Below, piece after piece: positions 1-11,705 of a stretch of DNA of 64,000 nucleotides. Every line of letters starts with the position of its first letter. The first letter of the stretch is position 1. Below the pieces are notes generated by a model that was not told where the DNA came from, did no database searches, and saw only the letters and a list, made by a program, of their open reading frames with translations. A program made the position numbers and the translations under genes. Source of the DNA: Carposina sasakii (taxonomy: Eukaryota > Arthropoda > Insecta > Lepidoptera > Carposinidae); contig CP053154.1 in the NCBI GenBank assembly GCA_014607495.2, forward strand, positions 11,966,001-12,030,000. The letters run 5' to 3'.

Positions 1-654
1 TGAGTCATTATCATAAGTAGTTCAATGGAGTAAAAGAGGTATTATATACTTCCTACCATCAGTCGCTCGATTTTCATACTATCATAGATTCTATTGAACC
101 TACTAGGTAGCGCGGTTCTTCTAATTTTTATTTCATCGTCATCATGCCATAATGTTATTGGTGTTTAGCTGCTGTACGTTAACGCGAACGTGTTTGATTT
201 GTCAACTTGTTCTAGTAGGTCCTACTTAGGTACCTACTCTACTTAGCAGCAAAGGTAATCAATAAGCAAAAGAAGCTCGCGCCGGATTTTTTTGTGACGG
301 ACGATTGGACTTGCAGTGGGGCGTTAGAAATCTGCGTGTTAATACCAACACTGTCGTCACCTTGGTTACATTGTCTAAGTTTTCGGACCACCCTGTATGG
401 TGATGTTATCGTAGTGTATTCAATAACAAATGCCAGACGCCAAGTGGACAGTATTTACTGATTACTTAGTTGTTAAACAATGCATGTTTTGTTGACACGC
501 AATGGCAAACTTTTTATCGCCTATTCGTAGAAATCCAACAGTGATCATTGAACAGCTAAAATGTAAGTAGATATAGTAACTTAACCGAACCTACTTTTGG
601 GAAAGGCCTTTGTTCAGCAGTGGACTTTTTATGTATACTTACATAATAAAAATC

Positions 655-812
655 CGGTCACCGCCTGCCCAGCGTGGTGACTATGGGCAAATACCCCCCA
701 TGGTAGGCGTGCCCTGGGATAGGCCTACGTCCAGCAGTGGACTGCAATAGGCTGATGATGATGATGATGACGATGATGATGATGATGATGACGATGATGA
801 TGATGATGATGA
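655..812 (+). repeat. RTE-type LINE 3' tail with (GAT)n
   Basis: The sequence reads GCCCTGGGATAGGCCTACG then CCAGCAGTGGACTGCAATAG, followed by GCTGATGATG and a GAT/GAC trinucleotide tract (about 751-812). The same block recurs in this window at 2104-2222, 15155-15300 (reverse), 17318-17360 (reverse), 55466-55585 and 60490-60560 (reverse). In the two longest copies it lies directly after a reverse-transcriptase C-terminal coding remnant, which identifies it as a 5'-truncated LINE tail. Confidence 0.75.
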
Positions 813-835
813 TGACATAATAAAAATAGAAACGG

Positions 836-1015
836 CTGTGTTCCCGAAATGGGATAGCGAGAACTGCAGTTACATAAAGGAAATCCGGCAGCTACGTTTA
901 GTATTGCGTGGACAGATTTGAATGAGCAATGACAAGTTGCTAGCTTATCGCCTGAGAGAATGCACGACTTCTTAAGTCGACTCTTAGGAAGGAGTTGCGA
1001 CTGAAGTATTCTAGT
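836..1015 (+). repeat. Short interspersed repeat, family D
   Basis: This block holds GGGATAGCGAGAACTGCAG and GTTGCTAGCTTATCGCCTGA. Related copies occur at 30070-30250 (same strand) and 36124-36290 (reverse, in an intron of a defensin-like gene), with a shorter match near 5605-5660. No coding frame is conserved between copies. It is probably a SINE or MITE; the class is unresolved. Confidence 0.5.
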
Positions 1016-2100
1016 GAAGCATCACACAGGACTTTTTATGGCTGAAATGGTAACCTACCTTAGATAACATACCGATTTTACTCTGCCTATAGATTGCCTA
1101 GCTTTTATTAGAGTCTGAATTGGTTGGACTAGGTAGACCGTTAGATTGGTAGGTAAGTACCTAAGGTAAAATCCGTATGATATGGTCTCACATTCGACTA
1201 AGTTTCCGACCCCTTCTTTTATCTCATCCGTGATGTAGATCAGTAGACTACTATACTTCTATTTACTTACTATATACTTTTCTATATCATTGTATCTTAT
1301 TTTAGGTTTCCAACAATCTCACTTAAAGCTTAAGCATAAAAAGGCACCTACCTGCCTAAGTGGTAGGTAACTAGTCCCAAAGAAAAAGGGTCCGTTACTG
1401 TAGCGTAAGTTCTATTACAGCGAAGGGCGAGGGTCTTAGCAACCGTTGAATTTACATGACCTTGGACCTTGCCGAAGAGGTTTTATCATGCATCGCACAC
1501 AGCCCGCTGACAGCCGGACCCATGGAGGACGTATTGAGAAGAGGTGCTACACCATAAATGTTGACATGCATTCAAAAGGTCTATTTCACTATGATCGCCC
1601 AGGTGATATCACCTGGCGACAACATTGGCGACTCGTTAGTGTCCTTCCTTCCTAGGTGATCAGATGCGGCTCCGATAAAAATATATATACCTATTTTGGT
1701 ATCCTAAAACCACCTGTTAGTCCCCTTTGGGGCACAGATTGGAAAATAGTATGATTCTACCCCCTGTCTCCATACATGTTATTTTTAGAGATCTGTTCCC
1801 GAATAATCCCTGTTTGCGACGATACTATTCCATGAACAGAGCATTGTCAAGCCACCTCCTCTGTTGTCTTGGCTCATGGCTAGGCCTTTCGCACCCCGGT
1901 ACATTTTAATTTGGGCAGGCATGAGAAGGGTTCGCGCAAACGTCATTTATGATAGGTATAGGACTGGCCTACTGGGGGATATGTTTACGTAGATAGTAGA
2001 TAAATGCTATAGTTGTTGGTTTATGCCAACATTCTATGTGCTTATTTTTGTCTGGATAATGGATAGAAAATGTGGTAATATAATTAGATACTATGTATAC
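1016..2100. other. No gene recognised
   Basis: Short open frames here lack homology I can recognise, splice context or signal sequences. An 18-bp perfect palindrome, CCAGGTGATATCACCTGG, lies at 1599-1616. Nothing else stands out. Confidence 0.5.
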
Positions 2101-2103
2101 TTA

Positions 2104-2222
2104 GTAACCTTACTCGGTCACCAACCCGCCTGCCCAGCGTAGTGACTATGAGCAAAAACCCCCCTATGACAGTAGCCTTGTGCGTGCCGTGACAGTGAAC
2201 TGCAATAGGCTGAAGACGACAC
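2104..2222 (+). repeat. RTE-type LINE 3' tail, degraded copy
   Basis: The stretch contains GCCTGCCCAGCGTAGTGACT and a shortened ACAGTGAACTGCAATAGGCTG end, matching the copy at 655-812 but with more changes. It is only the noncoding tail. Confidence 0.6.
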
Positions 2223-2292
2223 TTAGTAAGAGTCTAGCTACAAAATGTTTGAAATATCTGTCAATATTAGACAAGGTTTAGGTTAACCTCTA

Positions 2293-2420
2293 TTCTATTC
2301 TTTATTGTACACAGACATTTTATATGGAAAAACATTTTACATTGACAATGTACAAAGGCGTGCTTATCCCTATAAGACCTCTATTTCATTCTTTTTGAAA
2401 CAGCTCATTTCTATATTTTC
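2293..2420. repeat. Interspersed repeat (TTCTTTATTGTACAC family)
   Basis: The block starts TTCTTTATTGTACAC and contains AATGTACAAAGGCG followed by GCTTATCCCT. The same order is seen at 43338-43470. I believe this is the noncoding end of a lepidopteran retroelement, but only the two-copy similarity is visible here. Confidence 0.5.
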
Positions 2421-2799
2421 TAGAAAAGTTGAACGGACATTTGTGTTATACAGGTCGAGGAATGTACTCGTAATACGACACTTAAAACCGTTAAACATTG
2501 AGCATAGCTAGAACAACGAAAGTTTTTTATGCTAAAACTCTACTCATTTGTTTGGAACTAAATAAAATATATCTGTGAAACAATATAATTACTAGGACAC
2601 TAGCGCCCGTGATAGGAGACTTAGTTACTGAACCGAATAATACCAGCTAAAACTTAATGCAAGGTTGACAACCACCGTTTCAGCATGCTAATTTTAAATT
2701 CATTCTGTTCATTAAGTTATCAAGGAGCACTCGTTCCCACTCCCGACACATAGACTTATAATAGACTTAGATTATACCTAGGACTTAGACTACCTAGAG

Positions 2800-3920
2800 A
2801 TGAAGCTGACTCTAGTCCTGGTAGCTGCTTTGCTGTGTGTTATGAAGGCTGATTCTACAGCATTACGTCAATATGGAATCCAGTATCAGTGGACCAATGA
2901 TGTTGAAAACCATGGTGAGTAACAACCCTTTTTGGTGTGTGATAATAATCGTTGCCTTTAGGAAAGGAAACGTTGCACGTTGATCAAAAGAAATTTTGAA
3001 CTATATTTGTACGTACATATACAAGAGTGTATGAGATCAAGTGCCCTGGAGACAATGAGGCATAATTTTTCGTATTCATATTCTTCTATGCTGCTCTGGG
3101 AGTAAAAAAACCTATAATACTACAGCTGCTTCTCTCCTCGGGCATACTGTACAAGTCAGTAGAGGGACAAGAGGGTCTTGGTGATTTGTAGACGATAGGC
3201 TGACCACCTGTCACTACTAACCGAACTTGTACATCTCAACTATACCCTTAAAATTGGTCAGAAGTGGCACCATGTGGTTCTATCGGCCCTTGGTGCTCTG
3301 CCTACCCCGTAAGGGATAAAGGCGTGATTATATGTATGTATAGGTATGTATATTCCCTGTGCTAATGCAGGGCTTCAATAGAATACATCAGCTGCACTGA
3401 ATCTCCTTCCGAAAGTGTCGTAGGATTACTGCAGTTCTGGCTACCCCATTTTCGAACCCACAGCCGTGTGTATCTATGTATGTATTTTGATAACGCAGAG
3501 ATGGATGGAATAGTAACGGTCTGCCGTGTGAGTATGGGAATCGTTACATATTTTCCTGAATTTTACCATCGCAATAAGAAAATTTCTTATTCTTACCCAT
3601 GCTTTATTGTACCTAACGTTTTTACAAATAAAGTTTATGACAAGAAAGATATACAAAGTTACTTAATGAGATTCCATACCTACATATTTTAGTATATTTG
3701 GCGAACCAACTGCTTATCTGTTTCGTATTTTTAAGTAATTCTTATCATTGTTTCAGATTACAAGAATGCCCGGTCAATGAGATTGGAAGCAGATCAGATG
3801 TCTCCACTCATTGTGATGGCGACTTTCCGGTCCTGTGACAATGGTTCCTGCGCCTTCTGGTGTGCCTTGTTTGGACTGAAGGGGTCCTGTGTCAGTGTAT
3901 CCACATGCCAGTGCTATTAA
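2800..3920 (+). CDS. Defensin-like CS-alpha-beta peptide gene (two exons)
   Basis: This gene encodes a predicted secreted peptide of 92 residues with a CS-alpha-beta (defensin) cysteine pattern. Exon 1 is 2800-2914 and exon 2 is 3757-3920, joined by a GTGAGT...TTTCAG intron in phase 1 (G|AT, an Asp). Residues 1-19 form a signal peptide (MKLTLVLVAALLCVMKADS). An R-S-M-R site near residues 45-48 could release a mature peptide. The C-terminal core has six cysteines spaced C-x4-C-x3-C-x8-C-x5-C-x-C, with a GSC gamma-core and a CQCY end. By family knowledge, such peptides act extracellularly in immunity, usually on bacterial or fungal membranes; activity here is inferred. The core is hydrophobic and weakly charged, unlike a classic cationic defensin. 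The intron holds a SINE copy. A TATA-like TATAATAG at 2757 would give only a very short leader, so the promoter is uncertain. Confidence 0.82.
3079..3347 (-). repeat. SINE-like repeat (TTATCCCTTACGGGG family), long copy
   Basis: Read on -, the block contains TTTATCCCTTACGGGGTAGG, then a GGTGCCACTTCTGACCA stretch, then CCTCTACTGACTTGTACAGT, and ends near a CAGAGCAGCATAGAAG motif. Other copies in the window are at 21900-22020, 41571-41925 (interrupted), 45591-45862, 46888-47008 and 55078-55200. This copy lies in the single intron of the defensin-like gene at 2800-3920. Confidence 0.75.
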
Positions 3921-4244
3921 AATGATAAGAGATTAGTACACATTTTCCGCAAAAAATTTTCTGGAAAATCTTTAATTGAAAAGGTCTTTTAATTGTACCT
4001 ATAGCAACATATGTATGAGAAACAACTTATAACTAGATAACTTTGGACTACCATTCTGCTAAGCCGGCTTACGGTATTCATACCATTAGGTAGCTACCTG
4101 GAATTCGGAAACAATATTTTAAAAAAATATGTCGTGTTTTCATGGTCACACTTGCGGAAATGTTCTTAATTACTTATTTGGTTTGTTTGTGTGCTTACTT
4201 GGCTAAGGTTTGTATGTATCTAGAAGTAACTTTTGTGGATCTGA

Positions 4245-4250
4245 AATAAA
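4245..4250 (+). terminator. Candidate poly(A) signal AATAAA
   Basis: This is the first canonical AATAAA after the stop codon at 3920, about 325 bp downstream. It would close the defensin-like gene at 2800-3920 if no weaker signal is used earlier. Confidence 0.4.
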
Positions 4251-4639
4251 TAATGAATATTATTTTGATGCTTTTACTTATTGTACTTATACACACACAG
4301 TTTAATTTGAGAGATATTCCATGAATTTTGTTGTCAAAAGTTATCTAAAACTAGGATATAACTTTAAGCGCTCTTTATATGCAGTAGTTCATGTACAGAT
4401 TTTAATGTTGCAAAATTGTCACTTAGCTCGTGCCTCGGAAAGCACGTAAAACCGTTGGTCCTCTATCCAGGTCCACTTATTCTGTTATCTCTCTCCGGTC
4501 GTGTCGGCTTTCCGTCACATCGGAAAATAAATAACATCACATTTCACTATGAGATAAAACAATAAATACACAATCAAATTTTCATATTTTTTTACATGAG
4601 AGTAACAGATTGTAGGTAAAAGTAGTTGGAATAGAGAGT

Positions 4640-4760
4640 GCATCTGTGTTTGCGCACACACTTGTGCACTATAATATCTCCTGCGTACCTGGCCAATCTC
4701 CGTAGAGATTGGTCGTCTTGGCCGAAATACGGTCGGAGATCATCATATGCACTAGCACGA
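4640..4760. repeat. Interspersed repeat shared with 14893-15010
   Basis: Both stretches contain GTTTGCGCACA, then GCACTATAATATCTC, then a TTGGCC/GTGGCC AAATA(C/T)G block. The order is kept and the spacing is similar. No coding potential is seen; the class is unknown. Confidence 0.45.
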
Positions 4761-4838
4761 GAGTAGCACAGTATGTGAGTCAGTCGAGACTAAGAGAGAC
4801 TGTCACTAAAAAAGAGAGTAAGTTTGTAATTACATAAA

Positions 4839-4990
4839 ACTAGCGACCCGCCCCGGCTTCTATAGGTGTATAATTTAGGTGCAAAGGTCAGACGGACGGA
4901 AGAAAAACGAGCAATGCTGATACTATACAGATATAAACCTTCCTCTTGAAACACTCTATCTAATGAAAAAAAAAAACCGCATCAAAATCC
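4839..4990 (-). repeat. Helitron-like repeat, short copy
   Basis: Read on -, the block ends in a GC-rich stretch and CTAGT (seen on + as ACTAGCGACCCGCCCCGG). It also has CGGATTTTGATGCGG. Copies with the same layout occur at 40640-40805 and 52575-52800. A GC-rich hairpin just before CTAGT resembles a Helitron 3' end (CTRRT); that class call is inference. Confidence 0.5.
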
Positions 4991-4996
4991 GTTGCA

Positions 4997-5065
4997 TGGC
5001 GGCGGCGGCGGCTGCGTTCCGTCGTTGTGTACTTAGGGAGTGGCGGCGCGCGGCGGCGGCAGTAG
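4997..5065. repeat. GGC-rich low-complexity tract
   Basis: The stretch consists largely of GGC repeats in an otherwise AT-rich neighbourhood. No reading frame spans it usefully. Confidence 0.5.
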
Positions 5066-5843
5066 ACAGCGGGAAGTAACTTTGTTGTAACTTTATGTTA
5101 TAATATAACAAAGGCGATTATAACTACGAGTATGATATTAAACTGTTCTTATTTTTAAGCTACATAGGTAGTTACATAGGAATTTATGTAGGGACAAGTG
5201 CTAAGATGAACATAATATACGTTACAAATCATGTTTACTGACTACGCGCAGCGTTTTATCGAATTGCTGACCTTGGTCGTACAAGGAGGCTACTAGGTAA
5301 GGGCACATTCATACTTGTACTGGGCTAGGTATACTCCAAATGTACTAAATGCTCAATATCATACTCAATACAGACAGAGTCAAATGATTAGATTTTATGT
5401 TCAATTCAGCGTTGTGTGCATTACCCTTTATTCCGTCAATGAGAAAAGATTTCTCAAGGTACCTACATATACATGGTGTAACGAAGGAGTGTGTTAGTTA
5501 AAGGACAAGCTATCCATTTCCATTTTTCATATTTACATAAGTACCAACCTAATTCTTATAAAAAAAGTCATAAGATTTTCCGTGCATGTCGTAAAAATCA
5601 ACTAAGAAACAGCGTTCTATCAGGTGATGAGTTAGCCACTTTTAAATCTGACCACGCTATGCTAGTGGCTCAAAGATCTCCTTCGTTACACTGCGGGTTT
5701 GGTTTTGAGGCAGACAAACTCGCAGTGTAACATGTATGTAAGAAACTAGAGGATGCTTCATGACGTCTCTCTATGATTGGTTGGCTATGTAGTCGCGCCT
5801 CTAGTGTTGTTTACCCGTCCCCAAAAACAACTCAGGCACTTAC

Positions 5844-5955
5844 ACTTGAGGCAGTGTTTGCTAGCTCCACGGTAAAAGGGTGCGAGCCACGGAAGAACTA
5901 AGATGAGGAGGAGTTTAAGCAGCATGGCATTGCAACAAAGTAGTGGAGGCCCCAT
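5844..5955 (-). CDS. Possible signal-peptide exon of a secreted cysteine-rich protein (orphan)
   Basis: On -, an ATG in a good context (ACCATGG, 5955-5953) opens 37 codons. These include a strong hydrophobic stretch, MLLKLLLILVLPWLAP, followed by a polar region ending in HCLK. The frame then meets a consensus donor, T|GTAAGT, in phase 1 (exon end 5844). The layout resembles the signal exons of the three defensin-fold genes in this window, although here a cysteine precedes the splice site. I could not find a matching second exon between 4600 and 5840. It could be the first exon of a gene whose rest is lost or lies outside, a pseudogene fragment, or chance. Confidence 0.22.
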
Positions 5956-6596
5956 GGTCCCAGATCTGAATATGAAATTTAGAAGTCTATATGGAGACTG
6001 CACGTTTGTGGAGGTTTTTGTGGCCCCGATTGCACCCACTTAAATCTCGGTCTAAAATTTGGTTTCCTACAATCTGAAGCATTAGTGCACCGAAAAGACG
6101 GCAGTCATTTTGTATTCGTACGGCCATTATAGGAACTTTTTGCTAGGAAACCAGGGCCCTCCTCGCCATCTCCTCCATGGTGGGAGCTATATTAAACTAG
6201 TCCCATAAAACAAGGTTAGGTAATGGTACTGCCACGTTGGACCTTCATCTCAACTGCCGAGAAATTAGATTGTTTTTTCCAGTAGGTATAATGGTAAATG
6301 GCTTGATGGATGGTTTTCTCTTGTGGTGATGATAGATTTGATGTTTAATGATTTGCAGAGCCTGTAACTGTACCTTATTCCTATCCTATCTTATCGTATC
6401 GTATCAAGTCCTATCGTATTACCGGTTACTTGGTCACTAAGCAACCCAGAGGCTGTGATAGACTTTGGTGATATGTACCAACTGTAGGTACTCTTATTTA
6501 ACGGTTTAAACCATGTGGGGTTGATCTGTAACCTTTGACAATAGTAGGGCAAGCCAGCCGTATAATTAATCTAATCTAAACATATAATAAAATTGT

Positions 6597-6695
6597 AATG
6601 GATTTTTTTTCCAGGATAATTTCTACATTTTGTTTTATGTGCAGTCCACGCGGACGGAGTCGCAGGCGTCCACCAGTGAATAGTAAAGCCTATGC
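6597..6695 (+). repeat. Helitron-like repeat fragment
   Basis: It contains GGATAATTTCTACATTTTG and GTCCACGCGGACGGAGTCGC, both found again in the longer copy at 26590-26865. The 135-codon open frame that begins here is created by this repeat and is not a gene. Confidence 0.55.
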
Positions 6696-7667
6696 ATCAA
6701 CGTCATACCTACCCGTAGTTTTAGGATATAAAATCCAAGAAATAAGCACAACCATTATATATAATTTAATCACGGATTTCCTCCTTTTTTATGAAAATGA
6801 ACTCGGTAAAAGGGAGACCGAAAATAGTTGGCAAGAATCCCATTTTCGCAGTGGACGCAGTAAAATAATAGAGCTAACTGCATTCTTTACTGGGCCGAGG
6901 GATTGTCGCCATAAAACATGCTTTGTTCGGTTTCGGGCTTATTTATGTAGGGGACTATTAGTCCCGTCCCGGACACTCCCTATTCATGAATTGATGGGAC
7001 CTTGAAAAAGACTGAATTCTTTTTCTGTTTTATCAGAAGGTGGATGGCTTTATACTACCGCAGAGGGAATAACTAACTACTACGTTTCACGCAGGAGTTG
7101 CATGAGGTGGATGACCAAAGAATATACTCGTACTTACTCTATAACGAACGACATAGACGTCAAATCTCCATACCGCAATATTAAAAAATCGACGTAATAA
7201 GTAGTGCTTAAACTGACGAATTTTTCTAAATTTCATTTAGTTAAAAAGCATCTTTTAAAATACATTATTCTATACGGTACTATTTTACCTAAATCTTGTG
7301 TAAAGTTGTGAGTGCACCACATTTGACATCAAAATATATCGAATACCTGTCAAATTAAACACTGATTAGGCTAAACAATAGTTTTATTAATGGGCTCATA
7401 GTAATATATTTCGACAGCTAAATCTAAAATTAGGGATTTAAAACTTAGATCAACTTCATCAAAACTAATAATATAAACGCCGTCAATCGAATTTATTAGT
7501 TGCTTAGAATAGTTATCAAAATTAGGACAGCTTAGCTTAGGAAGTTAATTAATCATGATACTTAATACGTACTAAGTGCGTTGAAAAATATGTTCTAGCA
7601 TTATCTATTATCATCCACTTATTCTGTTATCTTTATTAATCTATTGCCTTTTTATTTTTAACCAACT

Positions 7668-8273
7668 TCCAAAAAATGAGACGATATCATTTTTATGGTT
7701 CTGTACCTACCTCAAAAGGTAAAAACGGAACCCTTATAGGAATACTTTGTTGTCCGTCCGTCCGTCTGTCTGTCAAGACCCTTTTTCTCGGGAACGCGTG
7801 GAGGTACGAGTATTTGTGTGTATGTATATGTATCTATGTATGTGTGTATGTATGTGTTATATGTATATATATACTTGACTGTAAGGATGACTGTACAAGA
7901 CTCCACAGTCAAACTATAAAAATAGTTTTGTGGAGCTAAGACTAGTAAGAGGAGTAATCCTTTTATAACAATAAATAAATAAATAAAAAATAAGCTGAAA
8001 TTTCAGGTCTACTGTCCCTAGGAGCTGTGAAAAAATCAAACTTCTAAGCCAACGCAATCTAAAGATACAGCCGTTTATATCGCAAATTTTCGACACCTAC
8101 AGGGTACTTCTCGTGAACTCAGGATCTTGAAATTTGGTATGAAGCAACGTCATATAGCATAGATATAGTAAAATTGCAAAAACCGTAAATTTTTAGTTAC
8201 GCCATATAATAAAACAGGTCTGTACGGAACCCTTGCTGCGCGAGTCCGACTCGCACTTGGCCGGTTTTTTTAC
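7668..8273 (+). repeat. Interspersed repeat ending CGCACTTGGCCGGTTTTTTT
   Basis: A roughly 600-bp noncoding repeat of a kind I recognise from lepidopteran introns. It opens near ACCAACTTCCAAAAAATGAG, contains a CCGTCCGTCCGTCTGTCTGT tract, a (TATG)n microsatellite (7818-7870) and an AATAAATAAATAAA tract. It finishes with a GCGCGAGTCCGACTCGC hairpin before CTTGGCCGG. Open frames in it on both strands are not conserved. The transposon class is not clear. Confidence 0.6.
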
Positions 8274-8444
8274 TACAAATATTACACCAATTAAACCAAT
8301 GTCTATAAGTAAAGTCACCATCTACTAGTATGTGGTAAACTTTTTACGGTGCACGAGATTAGTCCTTCGCCCAAAATGATCGCCTAGAAGACTTAGATAT
8401 GCTAGTCATTTAATAATGATATATTATTATAATTACCTACCTAC

Positions 8445-9540
8445 GCTGTCTCACTCGATATCCCCAAGGCATTTGATAGGGTATGGCACGACGCCCTTTT
8501 AAGCAAGCTCCCATCGTATGGTATCTCTGATAATCTTTGCATCTGGATTGCTGACTTTTTGAAGAAGCGCTCAATACGTGTGGTCCTTGACGGTCATTTG
8601 TCCGATCAAATAAAAAAAAAGATGACGCTGGAGTTCCGCAAGGGTCAGTACTATCTGCAACCCTTTTCCTATTACATATAAACGACCTGCTTGTGCCTGG
8701 TTCCTTTGGGTATGCAGATGACACCACTGTTGCAGATAGATACTTTTCGGGTGCAAGGGCTACCAGAGATCAAGTCCAGTCTTGTCGAGAGTCAATGATT
8801 GAGAGAGTTGATTTGGCACTACAGGCAGTCTCCGACTGGGGCGAAGCCAATTTAGTCCAATTTAATACCTCTAAAACGCAGACGTGTATATTTACCGCAA
8901 AACGGAGTAAGTTCGACCTCACTCCGACTTTCCAGGGTGTGTCCTTGGCAACGACTGACCATCTTCAACTCTTAGGCCTGGATATATCAGCAACGTCGAA
9001 TTTTGGCAAGTACATCGAGGCAAGTACATCCAAGTTAGGCGGTATTTTACTCCACAGCAACTATTGGCGCATAAAGTAAATGGATCAGCTAAATATCAGC
9101 TAGCCGCACTGGTCTCGGTGGAAAAAGCATGAAAAGCAAATTCGAAACTCCAGGACCTGACTTAACACCGTAAAATTGCTGCCTTGTCAGTGTTTTACAG
9201 GATACACTTTAGAGAGTGTGCGTGGGAACTTCACAATACAGTTCCACCAGCCCCTTTTCACCATCGGGATACTAGACGCAGACTAGCGTATCACCCTTAT
9301 GTTGTTGATATCCCACCCATCCGCACCAAACGTTATGCTAACTCGTTTGTAATGCGAACGGCTAAGGAGTGGAATGCACTTCCTGCCGATGTATTTCCCG
9401 AGCACTACAACATTGGTCTCTTCAAAGCTAGAGAGAATAGGCACTTTCTAGGCAAACATGTACCACCCTAGGCCGCATCTTGCTTAACATCAGGCACGAT
9501 GGCGGTCAAATGTTTGCCTAGCTAATTGTAAAAAAAAACC
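8445..9540 (+). pseudogene. Decayed non-LTR retrotransposon (LINE) reverse transcriptase, 3' half
   Basis: In + frames the sequence encodes an RT palm: a KAFDRVWH block (8467-8493), then after a frameshift in an A-run (about 8615) a PQGS-like stretch, a GYADDT catalytic motif at 8708-8725, and an open stretch to 9079. A further break precedes the typical LINE C-terminal segment (9184-9471) with RTKRYANSF...WNALP. It ends with a poly(A) run at 9530-9538. The endonuclease and first part of RT are missing (5' truncation). Frameshifts and a gap make it non-functional. The motif set suggests a Jockey/CR1-like clade; the exact clade is not certain. Confidence 0.85.
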
Positions 9541-11097
9541 TAATAACTAATATACAACGTAAGCTCCCATATTTATGGCAAACACCTCTCTTTTAAGCTC
9601 TCTATGAATTTTAGCTTACCTCATTTGGTCGATTCGTCTAAAATTATCCCGCTTCCTTAACTCCGATTAAATAAATAATATAAAGTATTCCCGATTAAAC
9701 TGTAAGCCAATGCTGTTGGTTTTAAACCAATTTTCTTTGATCAAATTCCAAGATGAAGGTTTAAGACGGAGTTGGTTTGTTTTGAATTTTATCGCTGATA
9801 TGATGGTTGAACAGAATTTGCCTTTATCAAAATACCTATGTATATAGATTGTAATAGAAGGGGTATGTCCAGTGAAATACTTTGAAAATATCCTATTATA
9901 GAGAAGAGAACCTATTCAATTAAAAACCCATTAAAAAAAAAAGGTTTTATATACTTAGCAGTTTTCACAGACCTCTTCATTTACACCCTGTATGGCTAGT
10001 ACAAAGCTAAATGTTTTTTATTTCTAATCTAACCGAATATAGAACTCAGTAAAAGCCGTTTCAATAACAATAAAGCCTTGTCAATGCGCCCTAATGGCCA
10101 AAGAAAATAAGCGAAGGTGAAGGTATAATGGGGTCGCAGTCGTGAGGAATGATGAATATTTCACATCAGATCCTCGATCACCAAAACGCGCAATATCGGC
10201 ATACCTGGAGGAGTGCCTGCCGGAGTGATCGAGTTATCGATATCGATGAATTATTATTTTTTCTGTCGATGGATTGCATGTAGTTTAGATATTCCATTTT
10301 CGAGATATTATTGATCAATTTCTTAAAACTATGATTGGTTTTGTTTTTATGAGATATACTGAATTTTTTTTGGCACATGAGAAGAATCTTTCAATTAATT
10401 AATATGTAGGTGATTAGAGGAAACTTAAATTACTTCCCGTTGTCGAATATTGAACATGTTTTTCTAGCATGATAGCTAGAAAGACCAGAATATCTCAAGG
10501 AAAGAGCAACTTCTTCACAAGCGACTAAATTGACTAAGTAAGTAAGTTTTTATTAATGAAAGGTTTCTTTAACTAGGTGTTTTAAAAAATTACACCTCTC
10601 GTATTAGAAATGTAGGTTTTAATAATTTGTAAAATATACAAAATATCAAAATGTAACTAAAGTCCATGTGATATGTTGCGATAACTATACATTCAAAATC
10701 ATCGGATATAAGTATTTACCTTACCCATATCGAAAATATGATGAAGACATAGCATCCCTAGTATACGCCCAGGCATCCGTTCAATAGTTCTGTATTAATA
10801 CCTACCTTAATTACACTACAGCTGCACTTCTGTATAGTTCCATATATAATACCTATATTATAAGAGGTATTTGTTGCATTATCTGTCTTACATCAAATTA
10901 CAATGGAATAGGCTTAACCATATTACCTTACATGCCTACAAATTAGTGGCAATATAATCTCGGGTAATTCCTTTGACAGTATCACTTGTATATAAATGTA
11001 GGTCCTATAGGTACCTTTGGACTTTGATTGATAGAATAATACCAGAACAAAGAGATTGGAGTACAGAAATCTTTCATATATACTTTCTTAGAGGACA
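9541..11097. other. No gene recognised
   Basis: AT-rich sequence without a supported gene. Small open frames (for example near 10178-10378 on -) have low-complexity composition and no splice or homology support. Confidence 0.5.
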
Positions 11098-11319
11098 CCC
11101 AGGAGGGCAATTGCGCAAAAGTTTGACGTATTTACCAAAGCTAAATAAACCACAACCAGAAACGTTACGTTATGTACATTTCGTATCGTGCTAAATTTTG
11201 ACAACGTCTAAAGCCATAGAAAAATGCCTGAAACGCTGTCAAATGAACACTACACCAAAGCTAAACCAAAACTAAATTGTAACCAAAACGTTGTCATTTT
11301 GCGTGATTGCCCTCCTGGG
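11098..11319. mobile_element. MITE with about 31-bp imperfect inverted ends
   Basis: The left end CCCAGGAGGGCAATTGCGCA is matched by the reverse complement of the right end (CCCAGGAGGGCAATCACGCA). Pairing continues with a few mismatches for about 31 bp. The element is 222 bp and noncoding. No clear target duplication is seen, so the superfamily is unassigned. The 73-codon frame that starts at 10973 runs into it and is spurious. Confidence 0.55.
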
Positions 11320-11571
11320 AACTTAGACAACGTAATATTTTTTCAGTTACAGCAAAATTGTTGAATCATTTCCACCAATATGGCGGTAAGACTTTAATAC
11401 GTCATTTAACGAAAGCGCTGAATGAACTTTTTGGATAACTCAGATAGATTTATATTGTAGGTTGTAGATAGGTAATCAAATGCATGTTCGTTCAACACAG
11501 TTGCAGAATGTTTAGGAGCAAGTACAAGTAGAGTTATGTCTATAGAGTTTTAGTAAGCCATCGTTTTTAGA

Positions 11572-11705
11572 GAAATTCATCACCGAAACTGCTACAGTCG
11601 GAAGCTTTCATTTTTGCGCATTCGTCTTAGTGGGAATGTAACGATAACGAACGTCAATGCGAAACGATGTTACATTATTTGAGCATTGTTAAAACTGTAG
11701 TAGTA
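11572..11705 (+). repeat. Repeat copy matching 22745-22890 in reverse
   Basis: It contains GAACGTCAATGCGAAACGAT and GTTACATT; the reverse complement is present at about 22785-22822, inside the last intron of the X-tox gene. It is a short dispersed element, probably a MITE. Confidence 0.45.

Noticed and set aside
1599..1616. 18-bp perfect palindrome
   Set aside because: It stands alone, with no gene or repeat copy nearby; chance cannot be excluded.
6598..7005. 135-codon open frame on +
   Set aside because: Its start is a Helitron-like repeat fragment found elsewhere in the window, and the rest shows no domain, signal or splice context.
8437..8756. Two open frames on - at the LINE remnant
   Set aside because: They are antisense shadows of the RT-coding + strand (KAFDRVWH, YADDT).
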